Of a stretch of 11,558 nucleotides of DNA, positions 6,173 to 11,558 are shown piece after piece; position 1 is the stretch's first letter, and each line of letters starts with the position of its first letter. The DNA lies in assembly GCA_031283785.1 (NCBI GenBank), contig JAITBC010000157.1:1-11558 (forward strand), given 5' to 3'. Made by a program: the position numbers and the translations under genes. The notes under the pieces are model-generated. The model was not told the origin of the DNA, searched no databases, and worked only from the letters and a program-made list of their open reading frames with translations. Source of the DNA: Tannerella sp. (GTDB taxonomy: Bacteria; Bacteroidota; Bacteroidia; Bacteroidales; Tannerellaceae).

Positions 6173-8869
6173 TTATTTCACAATTTCGTCAAAAGTCAGT
6201 TCCGGCTCGATGTTTAAGATTTTCAAATGTTCTTCTGTATATTTATTATAACATTGCAAGGCTTGCTTCTTTTTACCCAGTTTGTAGAGGATGCCGCATT
6301 TTAGTTTGATGGCGGATTCATCCAGACTGTCCTGTATCAGGATGATTTCCGAGATATTCAATATCAGCAGCAAATTGGTTTTTACATCCGGATGTTCCGC
6401 CAGGCTCAGCAAAAATTCGATAATAGTATTTGAATATGCAGTTTTATAGTTGTCCAGCCATTCGAGTTCATATGACGGAAGTAATTTTCCTTTTTTCGCA
6501 ATACGCAAAGTTATCCGGAGTAACTCTATGTCTAATATCGTATTTTTTCTGATAAGTTCGATATTTTCCATAACCGTTTCGTAATCGCAATAGATCGTTC
6601 CTGCGTCATGTGATAATATCCAAAAATCGTTTATTTTAGATAGCCTGATATTGCCCATTATATTCAGTATCGGGCGTAACTTATTGAAGTAGACATTACG
6701 GTTGTTACGGGCGTTTTCGATATCTTTATCAGGCCAGAGGATTTTTTGTAATTCGTTGGAGGTGATGCCTTTACCATCTCTTGTTTTAAGGTACAGGAGG
6801 ATAAACATCTGGCTGATGGTGGGCGTGAACAAATGCGAAATATTTACCCCTTTTGAATCCAGGACATCAAACATGTCCAGCATATAAACGGCGGGATAAT
6901 GTGTCGTCATGTTTTCTTCCTCTTTTGCCTTTTTGTTCGGTTTGATATCCGGTTTGATATCCGGTTTATTATCCGGTTTGATGTCCGGTTTATTATTCGG
7001 TTTGATATTAGGTTTGATGTCCGGTTTATTGTTATCCGGTTTGATGGCTTTCAGTGCGGAATGGATATGCATCATTTTTTTTATCCGTTTCACTGCCAGA
7101 TATGCCGGTATTCCGGTGACAGCAAAAAGTAATATATATAATAATGTATATAAAATGTTGGTCGTTTTGTTTTCCGTCTGTAATATATCCGTCATGCTTA
7201 GGGGTGGATAAGAGATGGAGTAGATATCAATTTTACTGTTATCTCCTGCCATGTATGAGGTGACGGCAAAGAGCGTCGAGCTGTCTGAGGGAATGAACAG
7301 GTCACAATAAGATTCCACATCATTGAACAGGAATGGAATAGGATTTCCCAGCCTGCGGAATCCGGGTTCTTGCAGACTGTATTCATGCAGGAACATTTGC
7401 GTTTCGTAAACGTTGTTAGGGTAGGATAACGTGTAAAAGGTTCGGTTTGCCTTGTTTACAACAAGCGAATTGCTGTTCGTGAAATGTTTGTCGACGCGCG
7501 GGATTTCCCATATCTTCCGGACATTCTGCGTATAAGGATTGACGGCATACAGATCGTAATAATTATGCGGCGATTCGTATTGTTTTCCCGAAGCGTTGCC
7601 GTATCCGCCGAAGCATAGCAGGAGCGAATCGCGCCAAATGCCCATGGCCGCAAGGTAGCGAGGGTGTATAACGTCTGATAAATCAATGCTTTGCCATTGA
7701 TGCTCCGTCTCCGAAAAGGATTGTAAAAGCGCCGAATATTTATGGAAACCGTACCCTCCAAACGTATATACGGTACTGTTTTTTTCATCAAAATGTTTGT
7801 TGTGGTGCATGAAACGACGTGTAGAATAGGTATCATCTTCATTATCCCATTTCTGTATGGCAAAATTAAATTCTCCCAGACGGTTTTTTGTAAAATCATA
7901 TATTATTAATCGATCATTAGTCCCGTCATATAATAATTGATTGATGTCTACATTGAAGGGGGTTCCATGGCCGGATTTTATTTCATGAGTCAGATCCTTT
8001 TCCGCATCATAAATATTAATCAGGTTGTTTTTTGCAATGAAGATCCTTTTATTTTCCCTGTCAAAAGAGATCTGGGGATATTTGCCCGCAATAGTGACGG
8101 TCGCCCGTTTTTTCCATTCCGTACGGCGGTCAATTTCCCAGACCGCATTTGTCGTGACGGCTTTTGCCGATTTACATTCGTCGAAGACGCAATTATCGCC
8201 ATGCCTGTTTAATTTCCAGTGTCGTACCGGTCGGTTCTTATAGTCGAATATCCTCACGTCCTTTAAAATAAACGGTGCGACATCTGTTGTTGAAAAATTG
8301 ATGTCGTTATTTCGTCCAAAACATATCATGAATTTTTTCAGGAGACAGATATCATGATCTATTGATTTCTGTTGTCCGTTAAGGGAGATTCTTATTTTAT
8401 TGTTTTCGATATCGACTGTCAGTTCTGCTTTTATCCATTCTCCGTTTGCGCTTTCCCGTATTTCGGAAGTCGGAAAATTCGTCAGTGTAGTATTTCCGGA
8501 TACAAGCATCAGACTTGGAGAGTCAATATTGGAAATCAAGTCGATATTTGTATTCTGATTGCATATAATCCTGAATATATAACCGTAAGTATCGTGTTCC
8601 GGTCTGATCTTAAAATCAAATGACAGGGTAAAGCCGTCCGGGAATGAAAACGGTTTTTCCGGCGTTAAATCCAACCCCGTCCTGCTGTCTTTATCTACTA
8701 AAAAAGAATGGAAATAAAGTCCTTCATCTTTTTTATCTTCCGTGTTATCAGCACATACAAAAGATAATTGGATGAATGTGATTAACAATAATACGACTTC
8801 TTTAAGTCTTTTATTTACTATTTCCGGTATCAATGGTTTATATTTTTGATTTGCAGCACAAACGTACAT
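6173..8869 (-). CDS. Transmembrane one-component regulator: LamG/propeller sensor, TM helix, SARP-like winged helix and BTAD
   Basis: The protein has 898 residues. A hydrophobic segment at about 25-38, then VCA at 38-40, looks like a signal peptide, though its n-region is long; a TTG at 8833 (residue 13) is an alternative start. Residues about 52-230 resemble a LamG/concanavalin sandwich (GFTLSFDFKI, WIKAELTVDI). Residues about 250-560 resemble a kelch/beta-propeller, with FGGYG near 367 and 418. One transmembrane helix lies at about 572-592, followed by basic KRIKK, placing the C-terminus in the cytoplasm. A repetitive KPDI/KPDN linker spans 610-646. Residues about 665-755 form an OmpR/SARP-type winged helix (LLYLKTRDGKGITSNELQ, LWPD at 711-714, YFNKLRPIL). 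Residues 755-898 match a BTAD helical domain (EWLDNYKTAY, LDESAIKLKCGILYKLGKK, ending EHLKILNIEPELTFDEI). There are no histidine-kinase or receiver motifs. I infer that it senses a glycan outside the cytoplasm and directly activates the flanking GH2 and GH92 genes. Domain calls are firm for the C-terminus and moderate for the sensor. Confidence 0.85.
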   Translation of the reverse strand: MYVCAANQKYKPLIPEIVNKRLKEVVLLLITFIQLSFVCADNTEDKKDEGLYFHSFLVDKDSRTGLDLTPEKPFSFPDGFTLSFDFKIRPEHDTYGYIFRIICNQNTNIDLISNIDSPSLMLVSGNTTLTNFPTSEIRESANGEWIKAELTVDIENNKIRISLNGQQKSIDHDICLLKKFMICFGRNNDINFSTTDVAPFILKDVRIFDYKNRPVRHWKLNRHGDNCVFDECKSAKAVTTNAVWEIDRRTEWKKRATVTIAGKYPQISFDRENKRIFIAKNNLINIYDAEKDLTHEIKSGHGTPFNVDINQLLYDGTNDRLIIYDFTKNRLGEFNFAIQKWDNEDDTYSTRRFMHHNKHFDEKNSTVYTFGGYGFHKYSALLQSFSETEHQWQSIDLSDVIHPRYLAAMGIWRDSLLLCFGGYGNASGKQYESPHNYYDLYAVNPYTQNVRKIWEIPRVDKHFTNSNSLVVNKANRTFYTLSYPNNVYETQMFLHEYSLQEPGFRRLGNPIPFLFNDVESYCDLFIPSDSSTLFAVTSYMAGDNSKIDIYSISYPPLSMTDILQTENKTTNILYTLLYILLFAVTGIPAYLAVKRIKKMMHIHSALKAIKPDNNKPDIKPNIKPNNKPDIKPDNKPDIKPDIKPNKKAKEEENMTTHYPAVYMLDMFDVLDSKGVNISHLFTPTISQMFILLYLKTRDGKGITSNELQKILWPDKDIENARNNRNVYFNKLRPILNIMGNIRLSKINDFWILSHDAGTIYCDYETVMENIELIRKNTILDIELLRITLRIAKKGKLLPSYELEWLDNYKTAYSNTIIEFLLSLAEHPDVKTNLLLILNISEIILIQDSLDESAIKLKCGILYKLGKKKQALQCYNKYTEEHLKILNIEPELTFDEIVK
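6932..7042 (-). repeat. 12-bp tandem repeat encoding a KPDI/KPDN/KPNI linker
   Basis: Nine units beginning Lys-Pro (KPDNN, KPDI, KPNI, KPNN, KPDI, KPDN, KPDI, KPDI, KPNK) cover residues 610-646 of the regulator. On the plus strand GGTTT recurs at 6939, 6951, 6963, 6975, 6987, 6999, 7011 and 7023, an exact 12-bp period, with one 15-bp interval to 7038. Changes by whole units keep the reading frame, so copy number could alter the length of the cytoplasmic tether between the membrane and the DNA-binding domain without inactivating the protein. Confidence 0.9.
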
Positions 8870-8972
8870 AAAAAATTCCGGTTTTACAAATCGGATAATG
8901 TTAAAAATAAATTTTTGTATGAAAAGGCTGATTTGTAGCGATAGATAGTTGTATTTCGACCGGTTTGTCGGC

Positions 8973-9016
8973 GCTTAATAAAACGCTTAATAAAACACTT
9001 AATAAAACACTTAAAA
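8973..9016. repeat. Four-copy 12-bp direct repeat array in the divergent intergenic region
   Basis: The unit (G/A)CTTAATAAAAC is repeated with an exact 12-bp period: CTTAA starts at 8974, 8986, 8998 and 9010. The fourth copy is truncated (CTTAAAAT). The core is the complement of the TTAAG repeats at the GH2 and GH92 promoters. The array points towards the regulator, opposite to the promoter-proximal repeats of the GH92 gene. An A9 tract at 9028-9036 separates the two sets. Likely a cluster of operator sites, possibly for autoregulation or distal activation. No -7 box is found at the 10-nt spacing on its downstream side. Confidence 0.75.
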
Positions 9017-9062
9017 TAGCGCAGAATAAAAAAAAATCGATTTATTTTCCATATTACGAAAA

Positions 9063-9099
9063 TTTTAAGCGAAATTTTAATAGGCAAATCTTTTATTTG
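9063..9099 (+). promoter_or_regulatory. Candidate activator-dependent promoter of the GH92 gene with TTTTAA direct repeats
   Basis: TTTTAAG at 9063-9069 and TTTTAAT at 9075-9081 are 12 bp apart. A weaker TTACG at 9054-9058 may be a third copy. Exactly 10 nt after the second copy lies TTTATTTG (9092-9099), a one-mismatch version of TAnnTTTG. The box ends 29 nt before the ATG at 9129, nearly the same as the 28 nt for the GH2 gene. No -33 TTTG is seen. Confidence 0.5.
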
Positions 9100-9128
9100 C
9101 AGAAATTTTTAAAGTTGTCATTAGCACT

Positions 9129-11453
9129 ATGAGAAAGTTTCATTTTAGAGCGTACGTTTTTTTGATAGTTCCGATTACATGTTTATGGAGTTGCTGTGAA
9201 AGGGCAGGGGAGGCGAAAACGCCGGTAGATTACGTGAATCCATATATGGGAAACATCAGCCATATTCTTGTACCTACTTATCCGACCGTTCACCTGCCGT
9301 ATGGTATGCTGCGGGTTTATCCCGAACGGAGCGACTATACGTCGGACCTCATTCGCGGCTTGCCTGTGATCGTTACCAGTCATCGCGGGAGTTCGGCCTT
9401 TAATATCAGTCCCGTCTCCGGTACGCAGGATTTGTCGCCTGTGATGAGTTATGCTTATGATCAGGAAGAAATTACGCCATACAGTTATAAAGTGTTTCTG
9501 GATGAACAGCAGGTAGACGTGCGCTATGCGCCTTCACGCCGAGCGGGTATCTATGAGATTACATTCGAAAAAGAGGGTGGACCAAATTTGTTGATATTGA
9601 ATACGCGCAGCGGGGGAATCAATATCACGGAAAAGGGTGTGACGGGATACCAGCGAATTTCGGGGATGAAAGGCGGTATGATGAACGTTTATGTTTTTTT
9701 CGAGACGAAAGAAAAACCCTTGTCCGCAGGCATTTTGTCCTCAGAAAAACAGGACGGGAACGACCGTGCCGGGCGGCAAAGTTTTATTATCGACGATAAC
9801 AGGAAAAGTGTGGAAGGGCGGAATCGGGCGGTAGTGCTCGACTTCGGAACGGAGAAAACGATACACCTGCGTTACGGCGTTTCGTTTATTGATGAAATAC
9901 AGGCGGAAGCAAACCTGCGCAACGAAATAGACACATACGATTACCGGGATGTTGCCCGTACAGGACGCGATATCTGGAACAAAACGCTGGGTAAGATTCG
10001 TGTGGCGGGCGGCACGGACGATGAAAAATCCGTGTTCTATACATCTCTATACCGTACTTGCGAGCGCATGATAAATATTTCGGAGGACGGACGTTACTAT
10101 GACGCCTTTGCGGGTGGAAAAGTCAGGGAAGACGGTGGAACGTCCTTCTATACGGACGACTGGATTTGGGATACATACCGCGCCGTACATCCGTTGCGGA
10201 TATTAATTGAGCCGGAAAAAGAACGCGATATGATTTGTTCATATATCCGTATGGCTCAGGCCTCACAGGAAGGCTGGATGCCGACATTCCCCGAAGTGAC
10301 GGGCGACAGTCACCGTATGAACGGAAACCATGCGGTGGCAGTTGTTTGGGATGCTTATGCCAAGGGATTGCGAGGGTTCGATCTGAACGAAGCATATCAG
10401 GCTTGCAAAAAGGCGATTACGGAATCTACGCTGATCCCATGGGTGCGTGCACAGGGCGGTGTGCTGGATGATTTCTACAGGGAGAAAGGTTATTTCCCGG
10501 CATTGAAACCGGAGGAAACGGAAACGGTGGAGGACGTCAACTCTTTTGAAAAACGTCAACCCGTAGCTGTGACCACAGGAACATCGTTCGACCATTGGTG
10601 TTTGTCGCAGATCGCAAAAGAACTCGGACTGGAGGATGATTATCGCTATTTCCTGCATGCTTCGTATAATTATCGCAATCTTTATAACGGAGCGACAGGG
10701 TTTCTCCATCCCAAAGATCATGACGGGAATTTTATAGAACCGTTCGATTATCGTTTCTCCGGCGGAGCGGGACTGCGGGATTATTACGATGAAAACAACG
10801 GATGGACATATCGCTGGGACGTACCGCATAATCCGGCCGACTTAATACGCTTGATGGGATCTGCCGAAAATTTCGTCCGGAATCTGAACAACACGTTCCG
10901 TGAGCCAATGGGTATGGGTAAATCTGCATTCTATAACAAAATACCCGACCAAACGGGGAATGTAGGACAATATTCGATGGCAAACGAGCCTTCCATGCAC
11001 ATACCTTACTTATATAATTATGCAGGACAGCCGTGGATGACGCAGAAGCGTGTCCGTCAGTTACTCGACATGTGGTTTCGTAACGACCTGATGGGTGTGC
11101 CGGGCGATGAAGACGGCGGTGGTTTGTCGGCCTTTGTCGTATTTTCGGCGATGGGTTTTTATCCGGTTACGCCGGGAATGGCCGCTTACAATATCGGCAG
11201 TCCGCTGTTCCGTAAAATTAATATTGATTTGGGTGGCGGTAAACATTTCGGTATAGAAGCTGTCGGTTGTTCGCCTGAAAATAAGTATGTGCAAAGCGCT
11301 ACCCTGAATGGAAAACCGTGGAATAAACCGTGGTTCGGTCACGATGACATCAGGAATGGAGGCACGTTAGTCCTGATTATGGGAAATCGCCCCAACTACA
11401 CATGGGGCGCTAAGATTGAAGACGTTCCGCCTTCGGCAGAACGAATTGACTGA
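9129..11453 (+). CDS. GH92 family glycosidase (putative exo-alpha-mannosidase), lipoprotein
   Basis: The 774-residue product has the usual GH92 length. Characterised GH92 enzymes are calcium-dependent, inverting exo-alpha-mannosidases that trim N-glycans or mannans. The N-terminus (MRKFHFRAYVFLIVPITCLWSC) resembles a lipoprotein signal with Cys22 as acceptor; the Trp in the lipobox is atypical. An N-terminal beta-sandwich (about 33-265; VDYVNPYMGN, YPTVHLPYGMLRVYP) precedes a helical barrel. Family motifs include YTDDWIWDTYR, the ENNGWTY motif with E555 as likely general acid, NEPS with conserved E620, and PGDEDGGGLSAF with D660/D662 as likely base pair. The order and spacing fit an active enzyme. 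YPVTPGMAAYNIGSPLF and the C-terminal PNYTWG are also typical. Linkage preference cannot be told. It is divergent from the regulator and shares promoter geometry with the GH2 gene, suggesting joint action on a mannose-containing glycan. Confidence 0.93.
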   Translation: MRKFHFRAYVFLIVPITCLWSCCERAGEAKTPVDYVNPYMGNISHILVPTYPTVHLPYGMLRVYPERSDYTSDLIRGLPVIVTSHRGSSAFNISPVSGTQDLSPVMSYAYDQEEITPYSYKVFLDEQQVDVRYAPSRRAGIYEITFEKEGGPNLLILNTRSGGINITEKGVTGYQRISGMKGGMMNVYVFFETKEKPLSAGILSSEKQDGNDRAGRQSFIIDDNRKSVEGRNRAVVLDFGTEKTIHLRYGVSFIDEIQAEANLRNEIDTYDYRDVARTGRDIWNKTLGKIRVAGGTDDEKSVFYTSLYRTCERMINISEDGRYYDAFAGGKVREDGGTSFYTDDWIWDTYRAVHPLRILIEPEKERDMICSYIRMAQASQEGWMPTFPEVTGDSHRMNGNHAVAVVWDAYAKGLRGFDLNEAYQACKKAITESTLIPWVRAQGGVLDDFYREKGYFPALKPEETETVEDVNSFEKRQPVAVTTGTSFDHWCLSQIAKELGLEDDYRYFLHASYNYRNLYNGATGFLHPKDHDGNFIEPFDYRFSGGAGLRDYYDENNGWTYRWDVPHNPADLIRLMGSAENFVRNLNNTFREPMGMGKSAFYNKIPDQTGNVGQYSMANEPSMHIPYLYNYAGQPWMTQKRVRQLLDMWFRNDLMGVPGDEDGGGLSAFVVFSAMGFYPVTPGMAAYNIGSPLFRKINIDLGGGKHFGIEAVGCSPENKYVQSATLNGKPWNKPWFGHDDIRNGGTLVLIMGNRPNYTWGAKIEDVPPSAERID

Positions 11454-11499
11454 ATAAATCTTTTAGATATGCAGGAATAATATTTCGTTTTATAATTTA

Positions 11500-11558
11500 A
11501 TGATGAAGAAGTGTTTTAAATATATGACAGCTTGTGCTTTTATGAATTTTCAGACCGG
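11500..11558 (+). CDS. Start of a downstream gene, 3' end beyond window
   Basis: An open frame begins with tandem ATG codons 46 nt after the GH92 stop and runs off the window. It encodes MMKKCFKYMTACAFMNFQTG; the basic start leading into a moderately hydrophobic stretch would fit a signal peptide. The short gap without an evident terminator or new promoter suggests it is cotranscribed with the GH92 gene. Too little is present to name a family. Confidence 0.4.
   Translation, partial: MMKKCFKYMTACAFMNFQT

Noticed and set aside
6932..7042. Possible phase-variable on/off switch
   Set aside because: The unit is 12 bp, a multiple of three, so gain or loss changes linker length but not the frame.
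6899..7211. Plus-strand frames encoding repetitive FDIRF- or GLISGL-like peptides
   Set aside because: They are antisense readings of the 12-bp tandem repeat inside the regulator gene; any frame through such a repeat stays open.
8957..8970. CGAC/GTCG inverted repeat with a central ACCGGT
   Set aside because: The arms are only 4 bp and there is no second copy near the other promoters, so it may be chance.
8870..8972. Promoter of the regulator gene
   Set aside because: CCGATTTG (8894-8887 on the minus strand) is the closest to a -7 box but lacks the TA and a -33 partner, so no promoter is called.
8973..9016. Possible CRISPR array
   Set aside because: The repeats are contiguous 12-bp units with no spacers, far shorter than CRISPR repeats, and no cas genes are present.
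10263..10829. A 188-codon minus-strand frame
   Set aside because: It lies wholly inside the conserved GH92 gene in antisense and has no recognisable domain.

Overview
The window reads as a carbohydrate-utilisation region from a Bacteroidota genome, most likely order Bacteroidales. The evidence is a GH92 lipoprotein, a GH2-type glycosidase, Listeria-Bacteroides (InlB-type) repeats and a Bacteroidales-style C-terminal sorting domain on a large surface protein. In addition, promoters contain TAnnTTTG-like -7 boxes, and no purine-rich Shine-Dalgarno sequences stand out before the starts. No rRNA, tRNA, CRISPR array or insertion sequence was seen, and no gene-free stretch exceeds 300 bases.

Layout from left to right. 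Positions 2-2776 (+) hold the 3' part of a large modular surface protein: calcium-binding FG-GAP/VCBS repeats, Ig-like modules, InlB-type repeats and a C-terminal sorting domain. Its 5' end lies outside the window. A short convergent gap with an imperfect hairpin follows. Then come two minus-strand genes: a secreted GH2-type glycoside hydrolase (2879-6049) and, upstream of it, a long membrane-spanning regulator (6173-8869). A 259-bp divergent intergenic region separates the regulator from a plus-strand GH92 alpha-mannosidase-family lipoprotein (9129-11453). A few codons of a further plus-strand gene probably start at 11500.

The most interesting part is the circuit formed by the middle three genes. 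The regulator has an exported N-terminal half (LamG-like plus beta-propeller/kelch-like), one transmembrane helix, a tandem-repeat KPDI/KPDN linker, and a cytoplasmic C-terminal winged-helix plus BTAD module, the output module of Streptomyces SARP activators. Both hydrolase genes appear to have the same unusual promoter layout: TTAAG-type direct repeats with 11-12 bp spacing, the last one exactly 10 nt before a -7-like box, which lies 28-29 nt before the start codon. No canonical -33 TTTG is apparent. SARPs are known to bind direct repeats about one helical turn apart that end just upstream of the -10 element, so these repeats are good candidates for the regulator's operators. A further four-copy array of the same 12-bp unit lies in the divergent region. 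I infer a membrane-anchored one-component system that senses a glycan outside the cytoplasm and directly activates the adjacent GH2 and GH92 genes. The sugar sensed and the binding itself are not shown by the sequence.
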